Assembly (NCBI GenBank): GCA_035546295.1
Contig: DATKBT010000114.1
Coordinates: forward strand, 124,001-188,000
Direction: 5' to 3'
Length of the DNA: 64,000 nt
DNA from: DATKBT01 sp035546295
Lineage (GTDB): Bacteria > Acidobacteriota > Thermoanaerobaculia > Multivoradales > Multivoraceae
Shown here: piece after piece, positions 52,380 to 61,042 of the stretch
How the letters are laid out: every line of letters starts with the position of its first letter
How positions within the stretch are numbered: position 1 is the stretch's first letter
The notes under the pieces: model-generated
The model's input: the letters and a program-made list of their open reading frames with translations, nothing else
The model's database searches: none
Told to the model about the DNA's origin: nothing
Position numbers and translations under genes: made by a program

Positions 52380-54041
52380 CTACGGCTCGCCCGCCGAAGC
52401 CGTCGCTCCCGCCGCGGCCTTGCTCCGCGCCTCTTCGAGGCCCGGCAGCCCGGGCTCCGCGTCGCGCCAGATCTCGGCCAGATCGGTGTACACCTCGCTC
52501 GCCCCGCGGTCGTCGCCGAGCCGTCCGAGGACTCGGGCGAGACCGAGCAGCGAGGCGGTGCGGCGCGGCGTCCGCTCGAGCTGCGCCCGGAAGGCGTCGG
52601 CCGCCTCCTGATCGCGCCCTGCCCGAGCCAGCTCCTCGGCCAGCAGCTCAGCGGAGGGCTTGACGATCTCGGGAGGCCCGAAGGCGTAGGGCAGGGTCCC
52701 TTCCCGATCCGACGCCCGGCGCAGCAGCTCGAGCCCGCGGTCGAGCTGGCCGCCCGCGATCTCCAGCAGGCCCTCGATCTCGCCACGCAGGATCGCGACG
52801 GCCTCCTCGGCCCCCGGGCGGCGTGCGTCCTCGGGAACCCCGATCTCGGCCAGATGGGCCCTGGCCGCCTCGACCTCACCGCGGCGAGCTGCGGCGTAAG
52901 CGTCGGTGAAGTGGCCGTTGACGTCGGCGTGCTCGTCCCCGGCCGGCCACCGCTCGTGGGTCGACCAGTCCTCGGCGTCGATCGCGTAGCGAGCTCGCAT
53001 CACGTTGAAGTGGAAGACGTCGCCTTCCCCCGGCTCGTCTCCCATGCGCCGGTGGCAGCGGTTCATCACGGCTGCGGCATCGCCGAGACGGCCGAGCTGG
53101 AGGTACCCGTACTCGAGCCAGAAGGGGTAGTGGCCGCAAAGCGACTCGCGCCTGCCCTGCTCCGCGCGGCTGGCATTCTCGACGTCGGTCGCCACCTCGT
53201 TGGCGGCCGCCACATCGTCCCACAGACCGAGCGCCACGAAGATGTGAGACGTCATGTGCTGCGCGTGGGCCGCAGCGGGGGCGATCTTCGAGTAGGCGCG
53301 GGCCATCGGCAGTCCGAGCGGAGCGTGGACCGGGTCGTCGTAGGAGTGGATCAGATAGTGCGCGGCGCCCGGATGCTGGTCGTTGACCGTCCACACTCCC
53401 TCGGCCACCGCCGCCGCCCGCATGTAGGTCCGGAAGTCCCGGCCCTCGTGGGCGGTGCCCAGGATCGACAGCGCGTAGAAAGCCGCCGCCTCCCGGTCCT
53501 CCGGGTACGCCTCGTGCAGGCGCGCCATCTCGTCACGATACAGCCGATCCCGCTCCTGCTTGCTCTGGCCCTCCGACTCGGGGGTGTTGCCGTAGAGCGT
53601 CTCCACCGCCCGCAGCCAGTGCCGCTCGCGGGGGGTCGCCGCCCTCGCCAGACGCTCCTCGGCGGTCGACGCGAGCGCCTCGAGCACCTCCATCGCCGCC
53701 TCCCGGTCCTGCTGCATCCAGATCGGATGGCTGTGGGTCATCGCCTCGCCCCAGTAGGCGAGCACGAAACCGGGATCGAGCTGGCGAGCGGCGGCGAACG
53801 CCTGCGCCGCCTCGTCGTACTCGAAGTTGTGCAGGTAGAGCACTCCCTCGAGGAAGCGCTCGTGCGCCTCTCGGGATCCGGTCGCCGGGAAGTCGATCCT
53901 GCCCAGCGTCTCGCCGTCGGCGCCGGCGCGCGCGGCGACGGCGCCCGGGGCGCAGCCGGTGAGGAGCACGCCGATCACGGCGACGACGAGGAGCGGCGCG
54001 AGGACGTGCCGATGCGGGATGGACGATCGAAAAGCGCTCAT
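52380..54041 (-). CDS. TPR-repeat lipoprotein
   Basis: A 553-residue protein. The ATG at 54041 with AGGAGG upstream gives a lipoprotein signal (LAPLLVVAVIGVLLTGC) with Cys at the lipobox; an in-frame start 24 codons earlier would spoil it. The rest is helical repeats: FLEGVLYLHNFEYDEAAQAF, ARQLDPGFVLAYWGEAM and SLLGLARVLGRLGDDRGASEVY are TPR-like. A conserved His-rich middle (AAHYLIHSYDDPVHA, HAQHMTSHIFVALGLWDD) is typical of a family of outer-membrane-associated TPR lipoproteins of unknown function and might bind metal. It follows the DUF819 gene by 111 bp. Confidence 0.88.
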   Translation of the reverse strand: MSAFRSSIPHRHVLAPLLVVAVIGVLLTGCAPGAVAARAGADGETLGRIDFPATGSREAHERFLEGVLYLHNFEYDEAAQAFAAARQLDPGFVLAYWGEAMTHSHPIWMQQDREAAMEVLEALASTAEERLARAATPRERHWLRAVETLYGNTPESEGQSKQERDRLYRDEMARLHEAYPEDREAAAFYALSILGTAHEGRDFRTYMRAAAVAEGVWTVNDQHPGAAHYLIHSYDDPVHAPLGLPMARAYSKIAPAAAHAQHMTSHIFVALGLWDDVAAANEVATDVENASRAEQGRRESLCGHYPFWLEYGYLQLGRLGDAAAVMNRCHRRMGDEPGEGDVFHFNVMRARYAIDAEDWSTHERWPAGDEHADVNGHFTDAYAAARRGEVEAARAHLAEIGVPEDARRPGAEEAVAILRGEIEGLLEIAGGQLDRGLELLRRASDREGTLPYAFGPPEIVKPSAELLAEELARAGRDQEAADAFRAQLERTPRRTASLLGLARVLGRLGDDRGASEVYTDLAEIWRDAEPGLPGLEEARSKAAAGATASAGEP

Positions 54042-54152
54042 GGCCAGGACCTCCTGCTGCTCCGAGGGAGACTTTCGGAGCCTCTCCAATGATCGCACAG
54101 GCTCCGAGGACACCCACCGCAGTGCGCGCGCGCTGCGCGGCGGGGAAGAGCC

Positions 54153-55316
54153 CTACCCTCCTCCGCCCACCCACAGGCACAAGCGTGCCGCGACCAGCGC
54201 CATGTAGTTGCCGATCGCATAGCCCAGCAGCGCCATCAGGATCGACACCGGGACCAGGCTCTCGCGATGGTAGGCGGCGACCACCGGCGCCGAGGCCGCG
54301 CCTCCGACGTTGGCGGCCGATGCGATCGCGGCCGAGTGCACGTCGACCTTGAACAGCCAGGCCCCCGCCAGGCAGAACAGGCCGTGAACGACGATCCAGA
54401 TCGCGGCGCCGAGCAGGAAGGCGGGCGCCTGACCGAGCCCCTCCAGCGAGGCCGTCGCTCCCATGCGCGCCACGAACATGTAGACGATCGCCATCGCCAG
54501 GTCGTGCGATCCAGGGATCCGCTTCGCTCCCGTGAAGGAGAGGACGATGCCGAAGGTGGTGACCAGGAGGATGTTCCAGGTCGAGGTCGACAGGATCTGG
54601 CCGACTTCCGGGATCTGCGGCGCCAGCAGGTCGGCGAGCCAGGTCACGCCGAACGCGATCGCCAGCAGGTAGAGGTAGTGACGCATCTCGGTCGGCTGCG
54701 CCTCCTTGCCCTCGGCCGCCGCCGCCGCCTCCATGCGCTCGAGCCGGCTCTCGTCGACGCCGGTCCAGCGGTTGAAGCGCGCGGCGAATCCCTTCGACGC
54801 GAGCAGCAGCGGCAGCCAGCCGACGTAGATCACGGTGTCGGCGAGCACGGCGAGCCCGAACATGTCGGGAGGCGTCTCGAGCGCCCCCGCCACCGCCGCC
54901 ATGTTGCCGGTGCCTCCGATCCAGCTCCCGGCCAGGGCGCCGAAGCCCTTCCAGGCCTCGGGGTCGAGCCAGCGGTGGACGACGAAGTAGCCGATCGGGG
55001 CTCCGACCACGATGCCCACGGTGCCGAGCAGCATCACCAGGATGCCGCGCCCCATGATCCGCACCGCCGCGCCGACGTCGACCGAGAGCAGCAGCAGCGT
55101 GATGAACATCGGCAGCGCGAACGTGCGCATCGCGTCGTAGGCCGGTGAGCTCGCGGGCAGCACCCCGACGTTGCGCAGCACCATCGGCGTGGCGTAGATC
55201 CAGATCAGCGGCACGACGAACTGGAAGACCTTCCAGCCGCTCTTGCGCTCGATCCAGAAGAAGAAGGCGGCGATGCCCGCGAGGGCGGTGAGGACTCCGG
55301 CGGTCGACGTGATCAC
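54153..55316 (-). CDS. DUF819 family membrane protein
   Basis: A 387-residue polytopic membrane protein of the DUF819/YjcL family. Nine or ten hydrophobic segments are visible, for example VLTALAGIAAFFFWIE, VFQFVVPLIWIYATPMVL and LVMLLGTVGIVVGAPIGYFV. Family motifs are GSWIGGTGNMAAVAGAL and its symmetric counterpart ANVGGAASAPVVAAYHRESL, suggesting an inverted-repeat transporter fold. The substrate is not known. The GTG at 55316 has AAGGAGA upstream. It lies 62 bp after the spermidine-synthase-like gene on the same strand. Confidence 0.9.
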   Translation of the reverse strand: MITSTAGVLTALAGIAAFFFWIERKSGWKVFQFVVPLIWIYATPMVLRNVGVLPASSPAYDAMRTFALPMFITLLLLSVDVGAAVRIMGRGILVMLLGTVGIVVGAPIGYFVVHRWLDPEAWKGFGALAGSWIGGTGNMAAVAGALETPPDMFGLAVLADTVIYVGWLPLLLASKGFAARFNRWTGVDESRLERMEAAAAAEGKEAQPTEMRHYLYLLAIAFGVTWLADLLAPQIPEVGQILSTSTWNILLVTTFGIVLSFTGAKRIPGSHDLAMAIVYMFVARMGATASLEGLGQAPAFLLGAAIWIVVHGLFCLAGAWLFKVDVHSAAIASAANVGGAASAPVVAAYHRESLVPVSILMALLGYAIGNYMALVAARLCLWVGGGG

Positions 55317-55378
55317 GGGCGTCTCCTTGTCGCTGGGGGTCGGTTCGGGATCGCTGCCTGGGCGGTCGCTGCCTGGAG

Positions 55379-57991
55379 CTATCGCTCCGGCCCCGCGGCT
55401 CCCGCGCGCCGGACGCTGGCGAGCAGCTCCCGCGCCCGAGCGATCAGGCGGTCGCGCTCGTCGAGGGCGCCGGCGGCCTCGGCGATCACGGACTGGTGCA
55501 TCGCCAGGCCGGCACGAGCCAGAGCAGCCGAGGAGGGCGGAAGCTCCACGAGGAGTGGATCCCGCTCGTACGGCGATTGCGCGGCGAGCTCGTCGAACAG
55601 GGAGATCAGGGCCGAGGAGGTCAGGAAGCGGCTGCGGCGCGCCTTCTCCTGGCGCTGGCTGATCGGCGCCAGGTACTCGAGGAGCGGACGGTCGTCGGTG
55701 TTGAGCGGTCCGGGCGCGATCAGCCCCGGAGCGCGCGACAGGTTGCCGGCGTAGAAGACCATCGGGCCGAGCTCGACGAGCTGCGGGTCCTGCTCCCCCA
55801 GCGCCCTCAAGCGGCGCTGCGACGCCAGGATCGGCGCCAGCGCGAGAGGCGGCGCACCCTCGCGGCGCCCCACCAGCGCCACGATCGGATCGACGGCGTA
55901 GAAGTCCCCGCGCCACAGCGTGGTCTCTGGGAAGACCGCGGTGAAGGTGCGCGTGATCAGGGCCACCTCGCGGCTGGTGAGCTGGTAGAGCGGAAGCCAC
56001 TGCGCGAACAGGCCGCCCTCGGCGAGCCGTTCGCGCACGGTCTCGAAGTGCTCGCGGGTGTAGAGGTTGCCGACGCCGCGGTTCCAGGGCGTGAACAGGT
56101 CGCCGACGATCACGTCGAAATGCTCGGGGCTGCCGGCGAGCACGTTGCGCCCGTCCTCGACCAGCACCTCCACCCGTGCGTCGTCGAACAGCCCCTGGTT
56201 GAAGGGCGCGAAGTGCCGGCGCGCGGCGGCGGCCACCTCGGGCGAGAGCTCGGCGACCACCACCCGTTCCACCGGATGCGCGAGCGCCGCCCCCACCGTG
56301 ATGCTGGTCCCCATCCCGAGGAAGAAGACCGAGCGCGGCGCCGGGTGGATCATCAGCGGCAGGTGGGCCTGGCGCCGCTCGATGTCGCTCGCCGCGGCCG
56401 AGCCGAGCAGGTAGGAGTTGTTGAGGCGCATCCGCAGGTCGCCGTCGCTCGACAGCACCGCGACCGTGCCGTGACTCCCCTCCCACACCTCGAGCAGCTC
56501 CTCGCCCGGCGCGACCCTCACCGCCGCGAGGCTCGCCGGCCGCGCCAGGAGTAGCAGGACGGCGCCCACCGCCACCGCGGCGAGCTTGGCCGCCCGGGCG
56601 GAGGAAGCGACCGGGATCAGCAGCGCCAGGCCCAGGTAGCTGCACGCGACCAGCTCGAGGCTGCGCCACAGTCCGAGCCTGGGGAGCAGGACGAAGGCGG
56701 CGCCGAGGGAGCCCGCGATCCCGCCGAGCGTGTTCAGCGATCCCAGGTCGCCGACCACCCGCCCCGCCGCCGCCCGCCCCACGTCGCGGAACCGGAACAG
56801 CAGCGGGAAGACCGTCCCCAGCAGGACCCCCACCGGCAGCAGCAGCACCGCGGCGTAGCCGAACACGCTGAGCACGTAGCCGATCCACCCCCGGTCGCCC
56901 GCGACCAGCTCGAGACCGTCGGTCCAGCGAAACAGGACGACCGGCGTGAGCCCGACGCCGAGCCCGCCGGCCGCCAGCATCCCGGCCAGCGCCGGGCGCG
57001 GATCGGCCGAACGAGCGCTCAGCCGATGCGCCACCCAGGAGCCGGCGGCGAGTGCGGCGAGGAAGGTCGCGAGGATGATCGAGAACGAGTAGACGCTGTG
57101 CTGGACGACCTGGACGTACATCCGCGTCCACAGGACCTCGAGGGCGAGGGTGAGAAATCCCGAGGAGAAGGCGAGCACCGTCAGCAGCCGGACGCCGACG
57201 GCAGTCGTAACGGCAGTGGTGGCGGCAGTGGTGGCGGCGGCGGTCGCGGCCCGCGGCTCTAGACGCTCGATCCCGGCCACCTCCTGAGCGCGGTTGTCGT
57301 CGTCCTCCGAGAGGCTCTCCGGTTCGCCCCCGGCCGACGCGGCGCCGGCGACCCCGGCCGTCCCCGGGCGGCCGAGCACGACCGCGGCGACGCCGACCGC
57401 CAGGTTGCCGGCCATCGCGATCAGGTAGGCCGCCCGGAACCCGACCAGCGGCGGCAGGACGAACCCCGCCAGCAGCACGCCGAAAACGGCGCCTGCAGTG
57501 TTGACGAAGTAGAGACGCGCGGCCACCACGCCAAGGCCTTCGCGGGCGCCGGCGAGTCCCTGGGCCAGCACCGGCAGCGTCCCCCCCATCAGGAAGGTGG
57601 GCGGGAACAGCAGCACCAGCCCGAGCAGGGCCTTGGTGGCGAGGAACGCGGCCGGCCGATTGCCGAGCAGCGCGAACAGGGGCTCGTAGAGGCGGTGGTA
57701 GACGCTCAGCAGCAGGAAATAGAGCACCGCGGTAGCGGCGACGCCGATCTCGAGCCAACCGTAGACGCGAACCGGCGAGACGACACGCGCCGCCCGCCGG
57801 CCCCAGAACCGATACCCCGCGCCGAGACCGAAGAAGAAGGCGGCGAGCGTGACGCCCGCCGCCTCGGCGGTGGTGCCGAAGAGAAGGCCGAGCTGCTTGA
57901 GCCAGAGCACCTCGTAGACCAGAGCGAGCGCGCCCGAGGCGAAGACGAGAGCGTGGAGCAGCGATCGCGATGGACGCGCCGCACCGGTCAT
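55379..57991 (-). CDS. Membrane-fused spermidine-synthase-like protein
   Basis: An 870-residue protein. The first ~500 residues hold a dozen or so membrane segments arranged as two similar halves, each starting with a SGxxxLxxEVLWxxxxxxxxG pattern (FASGALALVYEVLWLKQL and FSSGFLTLALEVLWTRMY). The halves are joined by an Ala/Thr/Val repeat linker (ATTAATTAVTTAV). Residues ~500-800 are a Rossmann methyltransferase-like domain of spermidine synthase type (FFLGMGTSITVGAALAHP, VVVAELSPEVAAAARRHF, VEDGRNVLAGSPEHFDVIVGD). The polyamine-binding residues are poorly conserved, so true spermidine synthesis is doubtful. The ATG at 57991 is the start. Confidence 0.88.
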   Translation of the reverse strand: MTGAARPSRSLLHALVFASGALALVYEVLWLKQLGLLFGTTAEAAGVTLAAFFFGLGAGYRFWGRRAARVVSPVRVYGWLEIGVAATAVLYFLLLSVYHRLYEPLFALLGNRPAAFLATKALLGLVLLFPPTFLMGGTLPVLAQGLAGAREGLGVVAARLYFVNTAGAVFGVLLAGFVLPPLVGFRAAYLIAMAGNLAVGVAAVVLGRPGTAGVAGAASAGGEPESLSEDDDNRAQEVAGIERLEPRAATAAATTAATTAVTTAVGVRLLTVLAFSSGFLTLALEVLWTRMYVQVVQHSVYSFSIILATFLAALAAGSWVAHRLSARSADPRPALAGMLAAGGLGVGLTPVVLFRWTDGLELVAGDRGWIGYVLSVFGYAAVLLLPVGVLLGTVFPLLFRFRDVGRAAAGRVVGDLGSLNTLGGIAGSLGAAFVLLPRLGLWRSLELVACSYLGLALLIPVASSARAAKLAAVAVGAVLLLLARPASLAAVRVAPGEELLEVWEGSHGTVAVLSSDGDLRMRLNNSYLLGSAAASDIERRQAHLPLMIHPAPRSVFFLGMGTSITVGAALAHPVERVVVAELSPEVAAAARRHFAPFNQGLFDDARVEVLVEDGRNVLAGSPEHFDVIVGDLFTPWNRGVGNLYTREHFETVRERLAEGGLFAQWLPLYQLTSREVALITRTFTAVFPETTLWRGDFYAVDPIVALVGRREGAPPLALAPILASQRRLRALGEQDPQLVELGPMVFYAGNLSRAPGLIAPGPLNTDDRPLLEYLAPISQRQEKARRSRFLTSSALISLFDELAAQSPYERDPLLVELPPSSAALARAGLAMHQSVIAEAAGALDERDRLIARARELLASVRRAGAAGPER

Positions 57992-58368
57992 CGGACCGGT
58001 TCCTTCGCCGCAGGTGCGGCGTCGGGCCCTGAGCAGGCGGGAGTCACCCGCCGATGCTACGGCACCTCGCTCCCCGGCGGCCTTCGGGCGCCACGATCAG
58101 GCGCTCCACCGGGTCGAGCCGAGCGGCGAACGAGATCGCGGCGACTCTCGGCTGCCGGAGCGCTCCACGGCACCCGTGGACACGCTCGATCGCATGAAGC
58201 GCAGGAAGGACGAGGCCGCCATCGGAGCGGCTCAGGGGGCAGGATCGCCTGGTCGAGCTCGCGCGCCATGACGGCGACGATGGCGGCCAGGTCGCGCTGG
58301 GTCGCGCTGAGTCGCGCTGAGTCGCGCTGGTGCGCCAGGACGCAGACGTCCTGCCGGCAGCTCGCTCG
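57992..58368. other. Intergenic region with a decamer repeat, no confident gene
   Basis: These 377 bases separate the spermidine-synthase-like gene from the PDZ gene 3' end. A minus-strand frame from 58269 (MARELDQAILPPEP) is short and Arg/Pro-rich and has no support. The sequence GTCGCGCTGR is repeated four times at 58291-58330 (separate entry). No terminator with a T-run is visible. Confidence 0.45.
58291..58330. repeat. 10-bp tandem repeat, four copies
   Basis: GTCGCGCTGG-GTCGCGCTGA-GTCGCGCTGA-GTCGCGCTGG at 58291-58330, about 40 bp downstream of the PDZ gene stop. A low-complexity slippage-prone sequence without obvious function. Confidence 0.85.
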
Positions 58369-59373
58369 TTACTCGCGGTGGCCCTCGACGGCTTGGCGGA
58401 TCGACTCGCCGAGCTGATCCCAGTCGACGCTCTCGACCGCCTCGCGAACCGCGGCTCCGACGTCGTTCGAGAAAGCCTCCCAGTCGATGCTCTCGAACTG
58501 CACGCCGAGCTCTTCGCCGAAACGGGCCCACTCCTCGCCGAAGCGCTCCATCTCCTCGCCGAACCGTTCCCAGTCCTCCGCCGAGAGCTCCCTGTCGTGC
58601 TCCCAGCGCTCGGCGCGATCCTCGAACCGCTCGCCGAGATCCTCGAAGCGGTGCTCCATCCGCTCGCCGAGCCGTTCGAACCGCTCGCCGAGGCGCTCGC
58701 CGAGCTGCTCCCACCGCTCGCCGAGGCGCTCCCAATCCTCCCCCGAGCGTTCCCAGCGCTCGCCCATCCGCTCCCAATCGGCGCCGGCCAGAGCCTGCTC
58801 GATCCTGCTCCCGAGGTCCTCGAAGTGGCGCGAGAAGTCCTCGTCGTCCCAGCGGTCGGAAAGCCCCAAGCGGTGCTCGGGTTCGCGACTGGCGCGCCGC
58901 GCGGGACGACGCGCGAGGACCGCCGAGAGCTCCACCAGGGCGCCGTCGCGGATCACCACCAGCGGGACCTCGTTGCCGGCGCCGGCCTCCGCGATCGTCC
59001 GGCGCAGCTCACGGCCGCTCGCGACCGGCTCGCTCCCGAGGGAGACCAGGACGTCGCCCGCCTCGATGCCGGCGCGCTCCGCCGCGCTCCCCACTCCGAC
59101 CTCGGAGATCAACACGCCGCGCCCCTCGGGCACCGAGAACCGCAGCCGGAGCTGCTCGCTGAGCTCGACGACCTCGACGCCGAGGTATCCGGGGTCGGAG
59201 GCCTCGCCGTCCTCGCCGAGCTGGATGACGACCGGCGACGGAGGCGCGGGGGCGGCGTTCTCCGCGCCGGTCTCTTCCGAGATGGTCTCAGAACCGGAGG
59301 CCGAGACCACCAGCGGGGTCAACAGGAAGGCAGCGGCGCCCGCGACCAGCAGCACGACCAGGATCTTTCGCAT
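58369..59373 (-). CDS. Exported PDZ-domain protein with a Trp/Glu heptad tail
   Basis: A 334-residue protein. An N-terminal hydrophobic segment (ILVVLLVAGAAAFLLTPLVV) exports or anchors it. Residues ~60-155 form a PDZ domain (YLGVEVVELSEQLRLRFSV, GVLISEVGVGSAAERAGIEAGDVLVSLG). From ~175 to ~320 the protein is a highly charged helix of seven-residue units of the form [WFL]-E-x-x-G-E-R (WERMGER, WERSGED, WERLGER, WEQLGER, then FED/WER/FGEE variants). No protease domain is present. A scaffold or envelope-stress role is possible. The ATG at 59373 is preceded by GGAGG. Confidence 0.8.
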   Translation of the reverse strand: MRKILVVLLVAGAAAFLLTPLVVSASGSETISEETGAENAAPAPPSPVVIQLGEDGEASDPGYLGVEVVELSEQLRLRFSVPEGRGVLISEVGVGSAAERAGIEAGDVLVSLGSEPVASGRELRRTIAEAGAGNEVPLVVIRDGALVELSAVLARRPARRASREPEHRLGLSDRWDDEDFSRHFEDLGSRIEQALAGADWERMGERWERSGEDWERLGERWEQLGERLGERFERLGERMEHRFEDLGERFEDRAERWEHDRELSAEDWERFGEEMERFGEEWARFGEELGVQFESIDWEAFSNDVGAAVREAVESVDWDQLGESIRQAVEGHRE

Positions 59374-59499
59374 CTCGATTCCCTCCCGAGGATCTCGGGC
59401 TCGGCGCCGTCTCCTGGGCGCCGGCCTCCGGAGATAAGACGAATCTCGCCGGCGGAAGGTTTCGCCGCCAGCGCAAACCGATGTCGTAGGCTCCCCGAC

Positions 59500-60204
59500 A
59501 TGAGCCAAGACCTCATCGCGCCCCCCCTGGCTCTCGTGCTCCTCGCCTGCGCCGCCCCCCCTGCCGGCGAGGGTGGGTCGACCCGGCCGTCCGCCGCGAT
59601 CAGCGAGAGCACGGTCCGCGCCGGGGGCGTCGACGTCCACACGCTGGGCGCCGGTCCGGACGACGGGCGGCTCGTCCTCCTGCTCCACGGCGCCCGCTTC
59701 GGTGCCGCGACCTGGCAGGAGCTCGGGACGCTCGACCGTCTCGCCGACGCCGGCCATCGGGCGGTGGCGATCGACCTCCCGGCCTTCGGATCGACGCCGG
59801 CGACCGACGCCGAGCCCGCCACGTTCCTGGCCGAGTTGCTCGACGCACTCGGCGCCCGACCTCAGGCACCCGCCGTCATCGTCTCCCCCTCGATGAGCGG
59901 CCGCTTCTCCCTGCCGCTCCTGGAGCGCTCTCCGGATCTGTTCGCGGGATTCGTCGCGCTGGCGCCGGTCGGCATCGAGGAGCACGTGGACGCGCTCGAG
60001 GGCACGCCGGTCCCGGCGCTGCTGTTCTGGGGGAGCGAGGATGGAATCGTTCCGGTGGCCCTGGCGCACAGGCTGGAGGGGGCGCTCCCGGAATCGCGGC
60101 TGGTGATCGCCGAGAGCGCCGGGCACCCGGCCTATCTCGACCAGCCCGAGCACTTCCACCAGGAGCTGGTCGAGCTGCTGACCAGAGCCTTCGCGAACCG
60201 CTGA
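59500..60204 (+). CDS. ABHD14-like alpha/beta-hydrolase lipoprotein
   Basis: A 234-residue protein. The signal APPLALVLLACAAPP has a lipobox Cys near residue 17. The catalytic domain has LLLHGARFGAATWQELG, RAVAIDLPAFGST, the nucleophile elbow VIVSPSMSGRFSLPLL (Ser-x-Ser-x-Gly rather than Gly-x-Ser-x-Gly), the Asp in FWGSEDGIVP and the His in AESAGHPAYLDQP. This pattern is that of the ABHD14/CIB group, whose substrate is not established in bacteria. It is divergent from the PDZ gene and convergent with the glycosylase gene. The ATG at 59500 was chosen for the signal peptide. Confidence 0.85.
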   Translation: MSQDLIAPPLALVLLACAAPPAGEGGSTRPSAAISESTVRAGGVDVHTLGAGPDDGRLVLLLHGARFGAATWQELGTLDRLADAGHRAVAIDLPAFGSTPATDAEPATFLAELLDALGARPQAPAVIVSPSMSGRFSLPLLERSPDLFAGFVALAPVGIEEHVDALEGTPVPALLFWGSEDGIVPVALAHRLEGALPESRLVIAESAGHPAYLDQPEHFHQELVELLTRAFANR

Positions 60205-60280
60205 CGCCGGCGGCGAGCCGGGACCGCCCGGAAGTCAGCGGAAGCTGGCGCGGTCGAGCCCCTTCATGCGCCCGGGGCCA

Positions 60281-61042
60281 TCACGCTCCCAGGTGATCCC
60301 GCACGACCTGCATGTCCTCCCAGGTCGGCCGCTTGAGCGAAGGGTCGCGCAGCAGCGCTGCGGGATGGTAGGTCACTCGCAGCGGAACCCCCTCGAGCTC
60401 GTGCCAGCGGCCCCGCAGCCGGCCGATCGGCGCCGTGCTCGCTAGCAGTGTCTGCGCCGCCACCCGCCCGAGAGCGACGATCACGCTGGGCCGGACCAGC
60501 CGGATCTGCTGGCGCAGGAAGCCGATACAGGCGGCCACCTCTTCGGGCTTCGGGTCCCGGTTGTTGGGAGGGCGGCACTTGACGACGTTGGCGATGTACA
60601 CCTGCTCGCGCTCGAGGCCGATCGCAGCGATGATCCTGGTCAGCAGCTCCCCCGCCGCGCCCACGAACGGCAGCCCCTGCTGGTCCTCGTGATAGCCGGG
60701 GCCCTCGCCGATGAACATCAGGTCGGCGTTCGCGGTGCCCGAGCCGAACACCACCTTGGTCCGGGTCGGGGCCAGGGCGCAGGCGGTGCAGACGAGCGCC
60801 TCGTCGCGCACCGCCTCGAGCCTCGCCCGGCGATCCTCCGCGTCCCCCTGCTCCGAGTCATCGGGCGCCCGGCCGACCGGCGCTGCCTCTCGCTCGGCGT
60901 CTTCTGCCTCGGGAACAGCGGACTCCGGCGCGCCGGCGGCGTCGCGCGGCCGCACCAGGAGGTCCTCGAAACCGAGGTCGGCGAAGTACTCGAGCGCGTC
61001 GCGGATCGAGCCGGCGTCCCTCGCTCGACCGGTGTCGCTCAT
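60281..61042 (-). CDS. Type-4 (Fe-S) uracil-DNA glycosylase
   Basis: A 253-residue protein. Residues 1-80 are a poorly conserved Ala/Glu-rich extension. The catalytic core starts at ~85 with the first cluster Cys pair (LVCTACALAPTRT). It has motif A MFIGEGPGYHEDQQGLPFVG, the second Cys pair in NVVKCRPPNNRDPKPEEVAAC, and motif B VTYHPAALLR. Four Cys for a 4Fe-4S cluster are thus present. It excises uracil from DNA. The ATG at 61042 overlaps the coaBC stop (ATGA), so the two are coupled. Confidence 0.93.
   Translation of the reverse strand: MSDTGRARDAGSIRDALEYFADLGFEDLLVRPRDAAGAPESAVPEAEDAEREAAPVGRAPDDSEQGDAEDRRARLEAVRDEALVCTACALAPTRTKVVFGSGTANADLMFIGEGPGYHEDQQGLPFVGAAGELLTRIIAAIGLEREQVYIANVVKCRPPNNRDPKPEEVAACIGFLRQQIRLVRPSVIVALGRVAAQTLLASTAPIGRLRGRWHELEGVPLRVTYHPAALLRDPSLKRPTWEDMQVVRDHLGA

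Noticed and set aside
58057..58269. Minus-strand 70-residue frame MARELDQAILPPEP
   Set aside because: No ribosome-binding site, Arg/Pro-rich, no recognisable features.
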